DNA of 64,000 bases from the NCBI GenBank assembly GCA_038502055.1, contig JAXRKN010000041.1, forward strand, positions 3,701,501 through 3,765,500. The letters run 5' to 3'. The notes below the pieces were generated by a model, which saw only the letters and a program-made list of their open reading frames with translations, was not told the DNA's origin and did not search any database. Source of the DNA: Tanytarsus gracilentus. Its lineage: Eukaryota; Arthropoda; Insecta; Diptera; Chironomidae. Made by a program: the position numbers and the translations under genes. How positions within the stretch are numbered: the stretch's first letter is position 1; every line of letters begins with the position of its first letter. Of the stretch, positions 24,230 to 34,902 are shown piece by piece.

Positions 24230-27200
24230 TTTTACTTTATGATATTTCGTTCTTCATGCATAGAGAGTCGGGTGTAAAGTGCTTTTCACCCCTTTCACTC
24301 TAACATCATGATACAATGTAGAGCATACTCCATGACAACTACCATAAAAGAGTTTTTAAGTGACTTTATCAAATTATTCATGTATTCTAAGTTTGTATGC
24401 ACGACCATAAGACGGTACTCAAGCCACTTGCCCATAAACACGATCGTTGTGTGGCGTGCTGAAAATTTGTCCTAATTTTTGTTCTTTTGAAATTTAAACG
24501 CATTTGGGTCGAAAAAAGCTTCTTTAATGTTTATTCGTCCATAAAAAGCTCTTCTTTATGCTCATAAGCGACATATTGAATGAACTAATTCACACGGATT
24601 ACTTTCGTGTACCTTTTTTGCACGGATTTATGTCGTACGGTAAATAATTTCATCATTGAACATAAAAAGGGAGCTTTTTAAGGGTTGATTGTAAGATTTT
24701 ATTGTGGAGGGAGTAGAAATTGTTGAGGAAACACGACGAATCTGTCACGAGGTAGTTAAGGTGATGTGAAAAGCATTCTTATGGCTTTTTATGAGTGAGG
24801 TAAAGAATTTGTGAGATTGAAAAATTATTTGCAAGAAAAATCTTTGAAAGCAAAAGTCGAAAAATGCTTTTACATAATTTATTAAGTACACAATCCGTCA
24901 CATGCCACCTTTTGTGTGCACACTCTCATTAAGCTCAAAATTAATTAAAAACAAATTAAAGGAAAAGAAAACTCATTAAAATGAAATAAACTTTTGCATC
25001 AAAGAGTTCTGTGACCCAAAATATTAAATTTCAGCAATAATAAAAAGAAAATTCTCAATTTAATTTTTCCGATAGCTGAATCCATTAAAAATATTTTTTT
25101 GAGTTTTCAACGCTCATTTCATAAACAAATAAAAATTGGAGGAATATTTTCAATAATAGCAAAACTTTGGCGACTCAATAAACGTTTTTTGAATTTATGG
25201 TAATTTAAATAAAATTATTTTGCTTTGAAATATTTTTTTTCGTGCATAAAATTTACGATAAAATTATTTTAATGCAATTTTTTAAAATTAATGACAGTAT
25301 AAAAAATCATAAATTTCAAACAAAATCAGAACCTTCGAGTTTAAAATATTTTTGTAACCATTGAAGATTTTTCGGTCATCACTGTTAAATTTTTATTATT
25401 TTTTTACTTCCTAACTGATAAAAGAAGAGTCACAAATCATTTTCTCCTTCTTCATCCAACTCAAACACATTAAATTTCACTCTAAACATCGATAAAGATT
25501 TTTTCTTATTGCTTTCCTTTCAATTTGGGTTTATTATAAACTATTGCGAGAATTTACTGCGTTTAAATTTTTGGAGGCTCATAAAATCACACAATGAACG
25601 AAAGTCTATAAACTTTCACACCTCTTACTCGATGAAAATCTTCATCTTCATCTTCGTGATAATTGAACCGTGACAGTGTGCAGTTTAAGTCAATTATTTT
25701 CTCCCTCATTTTCCTCAATGGCGTATAATAGCCGAGGATATTCAATTATCTCTCACTTCAATCTTTTTTTATAGCCTCGTCGTAATTTTCCATCGTAACA
25801 AGACGATGCGATGCACAAAACATACGAAAAAAAGAAAAGGATAAAAACTCAAGGAAGTTGCACGCATAATTTAACGTAAAAGGGAGGAGTGAAAACTTTC
25901 ACCAGCTCGAGACGCATGAAAAAAAGGTAAAAGTTCTTCTCTTTTGGGAGTGAACTTAATTTTGCATAATGGAATGGAAAATTTTTTTATTGCGTTTCAC
26001 ATAAAAACAGCATGAATTCACATTCGAATATATATTTTTTGGCAGGACTTTAACTGGTTCACTTCAGGAGCTTTTTGTGCCCTGGGATGAGCTTCGATTG
26101 TGTAAGAAAGCCCACAATAAAGAATTCATAATGAAGACCACCAATTAACTAACCAACTTTCTTCAACAAGACAACTTTTTTTCTTGTTTATCCAATCGTT
26201 ATGACCGAGCGATTCGAGGGTGAGAGCTTTAATTTGCAAATATTTTTTGCTTGATATTGTGAACACTTGAGTAACTGTATCGCGTTATTTCTCTCACTTC
26301 TTAAACGCGTCCGATGACGATGAAAATTCCTTGCCGACTGACTTCGTGTTGTGTGAAAGAATCGTAAAAACGTTAGGAGAGAACGCACGCAAGCGAACGA
26401 AGCGAGACACGAAAAATTCCGATTGTAAGCTTTTGGAGGAAATGCAGAGGGTGACTTGCGAAATTTTCAGATAAACGGAGTTGAATGAAGTACTTTTACA
26501 CATCATGCAACACCAAAAAAAATAAATTCTCTGTAGGGAAATTTGTTTGCAAGTTTTTCCTTGTCGTTGAATTTTTCTCGATGTAGTTTAGAAGTTTAAA
26601 ACAATAAATTGATGTGGGAGGATGTGAGGAAATCTCTGAATCACTCATATTTAATGCATGAACGAGCAACAGGTTTGTGGTCTGGGATTTAAGTAAACGA
26701 TGATTAATGAGACAGGTTGATATTTTTTAAAGTTTTTAAAATTTAACGGATTTTTTAAAATTCAATAATGTTTTATTGATTTTTTAAACAAATTATTGTA
26801 ATTTTATTATGATGGCTTCTATGGTTTTTCGAGGTTACCATAAATTTTAATTGAAAATTATTTTTGCTTATGCTTCGAGGATTATTTCCCATGAAAATTG
26901 AAAAACAAAATCCTCAAATGTGGATTTTCGACCATCGCATGTCGAGCTTTCATATAAATTTGCACATCAGACTGAACAACAATAAAATTCTAATTTTCTC
27001 TTGCTAATTTGCGCTTTCCATCCGTGCGATCATAACAAATTTTTTTGTTGCACGAATTTTCAATTGGGAAGGTTAAAAATACATTAAAGTATGAAAATAA
27101 TTTAAGGATCTTTCCTGCATTTTTTAGGTTATTAATTTTACTCAAGAAATTTATTCACATTTTTACATTTTTTTATTTTCCATGTTTATTTATTTTATTT

Positions 27201-28203
27201 GTGATACAATAAAAAGTGCAGACAATCATTAACCTGTCACCAATTTGCGCATTTTGTATCAAATTTATTCAACATAATTTTCTATCATTATTATTTCGAG
27301 TGTCATCAATGGAATGTCATAATTTGATTGAAATTGTCTGCACAATAATTTCCATTAACGATATGCGACACTTCGAGCGTTTCTTCAATTATCTCACATT
27401 ACTATCACAAGTGCTTCATCTTGAAAACTATGAAGAGATAAATACCACACTATCTCTTGAGTTTAGGCGCCGACAATCTTATATCGTCACGGAAGCAAAG
27501 TAGGGATGAGAAAAGTGTGTCATAGCATAAAACATGTCATGCATCAAACAATGAATCGATGCTAAAACATCCATAAAAGTGAACTTTATTGAGTTAGCTC
27601 GTGCCAAAATTCATTTAATGCTTTTTGTTTTATATTGCAATTAGAGGAAAATGAATGCCAAAAAAATTCTTAATGCAGATAAAGTGCATTTTAAATTAAA
27701 TCTCATTATATATGGCAAAGTGCTTTCAGTAAACTGCTACGTATCTAGGTCAGTCCTAAACGTTCAGTTTACTTTCCACCCATCCCCTAAAAAAGAGCTT
27801 TCCATCATAGTCCATTATCCCAACATTAAACTTTCGCTTACATCTCATTCGTTCCAGCTTTTATCGATTTTTTTTCTTCTTCTCTTTTTTTGTGTGGATA
27901 AATTTATCTTTCAAGGACTATCAGAGGACACTCATCGGGTTTATGTTATGGATGTTTTTACGAAAGTGTTATCACTCGCATGTGAGAAAGGGTGTTTTTA
28001 TGGGGTTGTGATTTATTGGTCGAGATGGACAGATGCTGACTAATTTTAATAGGAACGAGTGATCCGAGGGATGTGAGCTCTTAATTTTATGACCTTTATT
28101 CAATATTCAAAAATTCTTATGGAAATTATGATAGAAAAGTTTTAATTCTTAACGGTTGATGGAGAACATGATGAAGTCGAGTTATTGCTCTTAATTTTTT
28201 ATG
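24230..28203. other. Intergenic tract; no supported gene
   Basis: About 4 kb of AT-rich DNA between the hAT element and the RING gene. The frames at 27216-27503 (GTG start) and 27651-28043 (130 codons, ATG start) are the longest. Their translations show no domain, no repeats and no obvious splice partner, so I do not call them. An 11-bp inverted repeat, GTGCAGACAAT, pairs 27216-27226 with 27333-27343. Ankyrin leader exons could also lie here. Confidence 0.5.
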
Positions 28204-28793
28204 CTACAAAATTTCAAAGATTTTAGTAATATCTTCGACGGTGCCTGCTTTCAAATTCTTGAGCATCATTTTAATGTCGTTCATCTCCTGTTTTAATTTT
28301 TCAGTTTCCTTCATGATTGTTGCATTTTCCGAGTCAATCTTGCTGAAGTTCAGTGCCAATTCATCTGTCTTGGCGATGGCAGTGCTTGCTTGTACCTTAT
28401 TACTTTCAGTTTTAATCTCCAAGTCAGCCACTCGTGTTGCAAGCATTTCACTCACAAATATTCCATCTTGACTTTTGTTGAAGCACTCTGGCAAGAAGAT
28501 ACGATGAGTGTCATTCATTGTCAAAGGACGAGAGCAAGCTGGACATGAAAATTTTCTATTAAACGATAAAGATATAAATTAATCCCGATTTTAATCAGTA
28601 GATTTAAATTATTAATCTTAACTCTATAGTTGACTGGATCTTCAAGTTTGACCTTTAAATGACATCCAGTAAACAAATTTTTCATAACTCACATTTTAAC
28701 AGCTTCATCGAGACATCGCTTACAGTAAACGTGTCCACACATTGTAGAGTATGCGTCATCTTCGAAACATTGGAAGCAAATTGGGCATTCCAT
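28204..28793 (-). CDS. Small RING-HC protein with coiled-coil tail (putative E3 ligase)
   Basis: Two exons, 28693-28793 and 28204-28555, joined in phase 2 (donor GTGAGT, acceptor aatag), give 150 aa. The N-terminal RING is complete and of C3HC4 type: MECPICFQCFEDD, CGHVYCKRC, then CPAC, with ligands at about C3, C6, C19, H21, C24, C27, C39 and C42. The intron cuts the RING between ligands 6 and 7. Residues 75-145 are Glu/Lys/Leu/Ile-rich with heptad-like spacing, a likely coiled coil for dimerisation. RING-HC domains recruit E2 enzymes, so ubiquitin or SUMO ligase activity is expected. The architecture of N-terminal RING plus coiled coil recalls the Zip3/HEI10 and TRIM-like families, but I cannot assign an orthologue. 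It faces the next gene head to head with 186 bp between start codons. Confidence 0.82.
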
Positions 28794-28979
28794 CGTGTAA
28801 TTGTACTTTTATTAATTAATTTGGTTTAAAAAAATTCACGCGCGTCTGCAATGATTAAAAAGCGTAGCTTCAACCCCTTCATTGTTTACAAACTCACCTC
28901 ACCAACACATTCAAACAATCAAACGATCAACTTAACACGAAATTTTCTTTTAAATCATTATTAATCGACGCACTAAGCA
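28794..28979. promoter_or_regulatory. Bidirectional promoter region between two divergent genes
   Basis: The start codons of the RING gene (28793, minus) and the 569-aa gene (28980, plus) are only 186 bp apart, so both 5' leaders and core promoters must fit here. No TATA box is obvious for either direction. Confidence 0.55.
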
Positions 28980-30913
28980 ATGCTGAACATTCCACAAGAG
29001 GTAATTTTACAGTTAAGTCCTTAAGGTATCAAATAACGATGAAATTTTTGCAGAATTACTGCCGCTTTTGTCGAAAACTCTTTTGTTGTGCAATTTGCTC
29101 TCAAAAGCACGAAAATAACGCACATCCAGCGGAAGTCGAGGCACTCAAGGAGGAAGAAATTTTGCAGAGTAAATGCCACGTCTGCAATTTTCTGCCGCTT
29201 CCAATTAGCTATAAGGAGAATCTTACAGCGGAAATGATGGATCACGTTGCAAAATATCATCTTCCAATGCAATGCAACAAGTGCCTTAAACTCTTTGAGA
29301 CAATCGGCGATTTTGCGATGCTTGGTAAGTGCTGTAACGTTGATGAGAGGCGTGACGATCCGATTGAAATGAGCAAGGAAAACATGGGCGATTCCGTTAA
29401 TATTCCCGCGATCAAAGTCGAGGAGGCGAGTGTCAAAAAGGAAGCGGAAGAGGACGAGGAGAACAAACAGACGACACCATTGGCACAGATTAACACTCGC
29501 TTTCAACGTAAAAATCGTGAATTCGGAAAGGTCAATGACGGTGAAAAAACTGAACAGCCAGGCGCATTGTCTAAGAAAACTTCGACACCATTGGCGACGA
29601 ACATTGAGTCTCCACTCGCTATGCACATGTCTAGCATCAACTGTATGTCGAGCTCTAGTGAAACTGACTTTTCGCCACCGGCCATGATCGCTCCAAAGCA
29701 ACCAACTCCAACCCCAGGTAAGAAGATTATTTTTATTCTAGAGATTTTTAGAGTTTCAAAATATCTTTAAATCCTTAGTTATTGTTTCGCCAAAAAGCAA
29801 GAAAATCTCAACATCCCGTACTCGAATGCCCGTTCAAAACACTCCACTGCGACAAGTAAGATAATTTTGATCAGCTGAGAATTCTTAGATTAAAATCTTG
29901 ATTTTAGCTTATGACAAAGAGTATTCAGCGTGCTTTTGCTACTCATGGACACTACAAGAACGTTGGAATTCAACAACGACGCATGACATTTGATTCGACA
30001 TCGAGTAGCAATGAACAAACTGTTAGTCTTATGAAACTTCATGTTGAGTCATTCGAAAATCAATCACTCGTCAATGCAAGCTCGCAAGCCTTGGATTTGC
30101 GTATGTCACCAGCACTTCGTCGCGATCCATGCACTCTACAGGTCTCCATTAAATCTCAAACGTCACTCGTGCAAATTGAAGAGACCAACATTGTTATACG
30201 ACGCTGCGAAAGTGAAAGTTCGCTTGTCTCCAACTACAAATCTTGCATTTCTGAGGGCATCGCCACACCCAAGGTGTCGGTATCAAACAGTAATCTAAAG
30301 AAGACCATCTCATTCGAGACTCCATCGACAATTGATATGACTCCGGCCAAGATGATGATGCCCAAGAAACTCCGTCACAACAGCGATAGCGATGAGGATG
30401 AAGTTTTTTACACTCCGCAAGCAACTCCGGCACGTCGTTACAGCATGGAGAGTGGAATTCAAGCATTGGAACTCGGTCATAAGCTGGACGAGATTGCAAA
30501 GGCAAAGGAAAGTTCACCGAAGAAAAATAAGTTCTGGAATTGGGTCGAGTCGGCTGCAAACTACGCAAAACTATCAACGGGAAGCAATGGAAGTGAAAGT
30601 AATTTTTAATAAATATGTTTAGTAAAAACTTAAATTTGTAAAAACTTTAATTTTAGCATCAGAAAAGAAGTTCTCAAACATTGGAATGGTTCTTCGTCGC
30701 GCTGCTGGATTTTTACACAAGAATTCAAAGAGTTCTGATGACGACGAGAATGTATTGAAACGTCGCCGTGAGAGCTCTAGCACATCCAGCGAGAAATTCG
30801 AAGAACTCCTTGAGGAACTTGACGACAAACAAATATCATCACCGAAAATGAAGAAGCGTCGCATTCAAGGACGCAAACCAATCGAACGCATGCGAAATGT
30901 TAGCTTGAACTAG
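28980..30913 (+). CDS. Unrecognised 569-aa Cys-rich protein with many S/T-P sites
   Basis: Five exons close in phase: 28980-29000 (MLNIPQE), 29054-29717, 29779-29855, 29908-30598 and 30657-30913. The first intron is 53 bp; an in-frame ATG at 29039 lies inside it and is not the likely start. Residues 8-105 are Cys/His-rich (NYCRFCRKLFCCAIC, KCHVCNF, MQCNKCLKLF) and look like two or three degenerate zinc fingers. The rest is low in hydrophobics and probably disordered. It has many Ser/Thr-Pro sites, several with nearby Lys or Arg (TPLRQ, SPALRR, TPAK, TPQATPARR, SPKKNK, SPKMKKRR), suggesting proline-directed or CDK phosphorylation. A basic cluster near the C terminus (KMKKRRIQGRKP) looks like a nuclear localisation signal. 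A possible conserved core is MTKSIQRAFATHGHYK near residue 256. A nuclear or cell-cycle role is inference; no family is recognised. Confidence 0.78.
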
Positions 30914-31079
30914 AGGTGAGTGACGACATAAAAAACTCAGCATGTTCAGCTTGAAGATAAATATCCATTACATTATTATTTTTTCATTACCGATTGATCT
31001 CTGTTAATTTCCCCTAAAAGACTCACATTATGCATTTAAAAGCAACTTAATATTTTATTCTGTAAATTATTTTCACATC

Positions 31080-32198
31080 TCACAAATAAATTCTTCTTAA
31101 ATCGGAAGCGGCTGTTATCATTGAACATTGTGGGCATAGCTTTTTTGCACCCAAAGTAGATAACCAACACTTTTCACAGTACACATGCCAACAACTTATG
31201 GACACGACTGGTAGTTCAAATTCGGGACAAAGACAGATTAAACATTTCGGCCGATTTTTAATAAAACTTTCGTATTCACGAATTTTCGACTTTAAACTTT
31301 CGATAATCACTTGTGGATCGGAATGGAGATCGTTGGCTTCAATTTTAGGATAATCAATTTCCATCTTTTCTAAAAAGCTCGTTGGCGATGAAGAGACACT
31401 GTTGGCGACATTTTGATTATTTTCTTCGACTCTTGATGACGTTGAGGGAAATTCAGACGCCACAAGATCATGAAGTCTTGCATCCTCTCTATTAACTAAA
31501 ATAATATCGCGTTCTGTATACTGACTCTGGCCATATGTGTCATCATCTCCATCAATATTAACATGTTCGTCTTCGTTTTCAGTTGATCTTACGCACGTGC
31601 CAATGCCTGATGACGACAGACTTCCCTCAATAAGTGTTGTAGCACGAATTCGTGTCTGTCCGCACCACGAATAGGTTTCACCAACATCAATTTCATCGTC
31701 CGACTCATCGGAAGTCGTTCGATCTTGCTTCTTTAGGCAAAGGTCAACGTGCGTTTGTAGGTCTTCATTGGAAATCACTTTAAAGCAAATTGGACATGCT
31801 CTATCTTCGATTTTACGCTTTCGATTTTTGATCTAAAAAGAAAAGTTTGAAAAAAAATTCAAACTGGAAGTTTTAAGGATTTGTTTTTTTACCTTCGAGG
31901 TCCTCCGAACTCTGTTCTCTTTAATTTTTTGATAAGTTCCCCAGCAATTTTCGTTATTTTCTACCTTATTCGAGCTCGTGCTGCTTTCACCATTTTTCGA
32001 TGTTGTTGGACTCGTTTGAGGACTTTTTGTGACAATTCTTTTAATTTTTGACAATTTTTCGAGCTCATTTCGGTAGTGAGACTCTAGTTCAGATTCTCTC
32101 AAAGTAACTCCACATATTGGACATGTGACTGGATCATGAGCTGTCTTTTTACGATTTCGTTTCTCTTCCGCTTCTTTTTGCGGCGTAAAATTGTTCAT
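31080..32198 (-). CDS. RNF220: RNF220-type E3 ubiquitin ligase
   Basis: Two exons (31893-32198 and 31080-31832, phase 0) encode 352 aa. The N-terminal part has a C2H2-like element, CPICGVTLRESELESHYRNE (about residues 25-45). After the intron a second one appears (ACPICFKVISNEDLQTHVD). A long Ser/acidic linker follows, then a short helical stretch. The C-terminal RING (about 302-352) reads CLICLCPEF, CWHVYCEKCW, GAKKLCPQC, ITAASDLRRIYL. The last 20 residues and the CWHV(H/Y)CE(E/K)CWL signature are characteristic of the RNF220 family, which ubiquitinates nuclear substrates, including transcription factors, in vertebrates. This protein is shorter than vertebrate RNF220 (about 560 aa) and lacks most of its N-terminal half. 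It ends 166 bp from the convergent neighbour. The orthology call is strong; substrates here are unknown. Confidence 0.93.
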
Positions 32199-32445
32199 TT
32201 TTTAAAGAGTTTTAGGAAAAGTTTATGTTTTGTTTTTACTAATGTTGGGAAGTAGAAATTGATTTACAGAAAAATCACGAGATTAAATTTTATGAGTTTT
32301 GTTCGTGTCTTGGATGAGATTCAAAATTTATGATTTTGACGGTTATGAAAAGAGTTGTGAATATTTAAGAATTTTAATTTTAATTCCGAAACAACAATTT
32401 TTAGTGTAACCCCACAAAGTGGTGTAACACTTATATGCGCCTATT

Positions 32446-32478
32446 TCCGTCCGTCCGTCCGTCCGTCTGTCTGTCTGT
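32446..32478 (+). repeat. CCGT/CTGT microsatellite
   Basis: A tetranucleotide tract, CCGT repeats passing into CTGT repeats, near the left end of the composite element. Such tracts are often found inside arthropod transposons. Confidence 0.85.
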
Positions 32479-33113
32479 TCCATCGAGATCTCGGCTCCTG
32501 AGATAGCTAGAGACTTCTAGTTTTCGCCAAATGGTAGGTCTATGAATTTAGATTCGGCCATTTTAGGAATTATGAGGGTCATGACCACAGGTCGTGCCAT
32601 GGACAGCCCTAAATGCCATTTTTCACACAAATTTCCTGTTATATGGCTTCATGTATGTCGTTGAACTCGTATTTGTATCAGGAATCGAAAGGCATTGATG
32701 ATATTTGAGGAATGTCTATCATGGCCATCCAAGAGTGCCACCAATGTCCATCACGGCCGGCCAGTAGTGCCCCTAATGTCCATTTTTTAAAAGTATGGCT
32801 TCATGTACCTCGTTGAACTCGTAATTGCATCAGGAATTGATTAGCTTTGATGATTTTTGAAGAATGACCGTCACGGCCGGCCAGGAGTGTCCAAGGAATG
32901 CCACTAATGTCCATTTTTTAAAAGTATGGCTTCATGTACCTCGTTGAACTCGTAATTGCATCAGGAATTGATTAGCATTGATGATTTTGAAGAATGACCG
33001 TCACGGCCGGCCAGGAGTGTCCAAGGAATGCCTCTAATGTCCATTTTTTAGAAGTATGGCTTCATGTACCTCATTGAACTCGTAATTTGACCAGGAATCG
33101 ATTGGCATGGATC

Positions 33114-33420
33114 TGAAAATGGAACACTGTGGAAAATGGAACACAGTGGAAAATGGAACATAGTGGAAAATGAAACATAGTGGAAAATGAAACATAGTGG
33201 AAAATGAAACATAGTGGAAAATGGAACATGGTGAAAATGAAACACAGTGGAAAATGGAACATAGTGGGAAATGGAACATAATGGAAAATGAAACACAGTG
33301 GAAAATGGAACACAGTGGAAAATGGAACATAGTGGAAAATGGAACACAATAGAAAATGGAACATAGTGAAAAATGGAACATGGTGGAAAATGAAACACAG
33401 TGGGAAATGTAACATAATTG
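33114..33420 (+). repeat. 17-bp minisatellite (GTGGAAAATGGAACATA)
   Basis: About 18 degenerate copies with variation mainly at GGAAC/GAAAC and ATA/ACA. A 17-bp unit shifts the reading frame at every copy, and no unit contains a stop on the minus strand, so overlapping open frames appear in all three registers. Confidence 0.85.
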
Positions 33421-33615
33421 AGAAATATTTTCGAAACACAGTGGGAAGGCATATTGGGAAGCCCTTTTGGGAAGCAATTTTGGGAAGCCATTTTTGAGAA
33501 GCTTCTTCATTTTGGGAAGCCAGTTTGGGAAGCCCTTTTGGGAAGCCATTTTGGGACGCCAAAAGGGGAGGCCAGAAGGGGACGCCAAGACTGAGCTGTT
33601 CCAAGTGGGTTACAC

Positions 33616-34902
33616 GGCCACACCCACGTGTGGGTTTTGAAACATTTTTTAAAAAAATTTGCATGCCATCGTATTAAATATAACTAACTCAACTCATAAA
33701 GGGTTTATTATCCCTGTTATTATCTTAAAAACAGCGAATGCAGAAAAATATTTAACAAAAATAAACAATAAATTTTGAAGGTTATTTTTTATTTAAGAGG
33801 ATAATAGTGATAAGATTTGTTTAAATACAGAACTTTGCAGTCTCATGCGAGTAATCAACTGTATAATAATAAAAGCTTATCTATACGTCATATCTCACTT
33901 ACGATATTCAAGAGTTACCTAGAATTGTGATGCGAAATCCCATCTGTTCAAAGAAAAAATACTAAATTCAAAACATTGTTTTTAAAAAATCTGTAAAAGA
34001 TTAGTTAATTTTTATTTAATTAAAATTTGGGTGATAAAATTTGTCTCAAATAATTCCAAAATTTTCGATGAGAGATTTTTATTCTTTAATAAGAAAAATA
34101 ACTTTTTTGTTTGCGATTCACAATTTGCGAAAAAATTTAGAGTAATTTTTCAATAAATTTAATAAAAACAATTTTTTCAGAATATATACCATAAACCACT
34201 GTGTATACACGTGTATAAGAAATATTTTTATAAATTGAATCTTAAAATCTTCCAATTTTAAAGTGATAAAACTGATGAGAGAAATATGCCTCTTGACATA
34301 GAAAATTTAATGTTATGATAATTATTAAATAATCATCTTTTTCTTCACACTTGTTGATTCTAGAAAAAATACTATTTTAGGTCAACTTTAGTGTTATCAA
34401 GAGCGAGTAAAAAGCGGAATTTTTAATTAATTTCATCGATCTTTTATTTTGGTTTTAGTTTTAATGTAGAACAATAACAATAAATAATTATAAACTTAAT
34501 ATTCAATCGTGCAATGAAATTGAGTCATTTCAAATCGTAAATTCATCGAATTTTTTAAAAAAAATTATTTCAATGTTGCAGTGTATTACAAACATGATAT
34601 ATTTCCTCATAAAATAAAAATTTTAACAAAAAATTATTTATCTATTTTTACTTTAATGGCAGTTTTTGATTTTATGAACTTTATGCCTTTAATTAAATTT
34701 TAAAATAATTTTTAAGGCAATTCTGATTTAAATTATTTCAACTATTTTTGTTTTTTCTTAATTTATTAATCATGACGAAATAAAATTTTCACACTTTTAA
34801 TTCAGTGCTGGTAAATTAAAGCACATTTCATATTTTTCGTTTGATATTTTTTAAACAGATTCATTCACATTTCACGTATGATATATACTTGAATTTAAAC
34901 TT
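33616..34902. other. Intergenic, AT-rich; nothing recognised
   Basis: Between the repeat element and the 3' end of the purine nucleoside phosphorylase gene. Very AT-rich, with no gene, RNA or repeat that I can support. Confidence 0.6.

Larger units (their letters stand above)
32404..33615. repeat. Composite tandem-repeat element, possible non-autonomous transposon
   Basis: A 1.2-kb block with layered repeats. It opens GTGTAACCCCACAAAGTGG and closes CCAAGTGGGTTACAC, an imperfect inverted pair suggesting terminal repeats; no target duplication was found. Inside are a (CCGT)n/(CTGT)n microsatellite at about 32446-32478; four copies, about 130 bp apart, of a unit starting TATGGCTTCATGTA (32642, 32794, 32925, 33055) with GGCCGGCC in the spacer; a 17-bp minisatellite GTGGAAAATGGAACATA from about 33114 to 33420; and a TTTTGGGAAGCC array of about 15-bp units from about 33437 to 33580. 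Long open frames in three minus-strand registers are produced by the stop-free minisatellite and are not genes. Confidence 0.7.

Noticed and set aside
26188..26506. Arg/Ser-rich minus-strand frames that might be an ankyrin 5' exon
   Set aside because: No conserved motif and no phase-matched donor linking them to known exons.
27216..27503. 95-codon frame and flanking 11-bp inverted repeat (possible small RNA hairpin)
   Set aside because: The frame starts with GTG, lacks a domain, and the 11-bp pair is too short and too far apart (106 bp) to support a hairpin precursor.
27651..28043. 130-codon plus-strand frame with a hydrophobic middle
   Set aside because: No domain, no splice partner and ordinary AT-rich composition; it can occur by chance.
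29039..29053. ATG at 29039 as start of the 569-aa gene
   Set aside because: It lies inside a 53-bp intron with a good acceptor at 29052-29053; the upstream ATG at 28980 joins in phase.
29021..29701. 226-codon minus-strand frame
   Set aside because: It is the antisense of the main exon of the 569-aa gene; the plus-strand reading has matching splice sites and composition.
33034..33664. Three long minus-strand frames (147-197 codons) rich in Phe, His, Cys and Pro
   Set aside because: They overlap in all three registers over a stop-free 17-bp minisatellite, with no domain or splice context.
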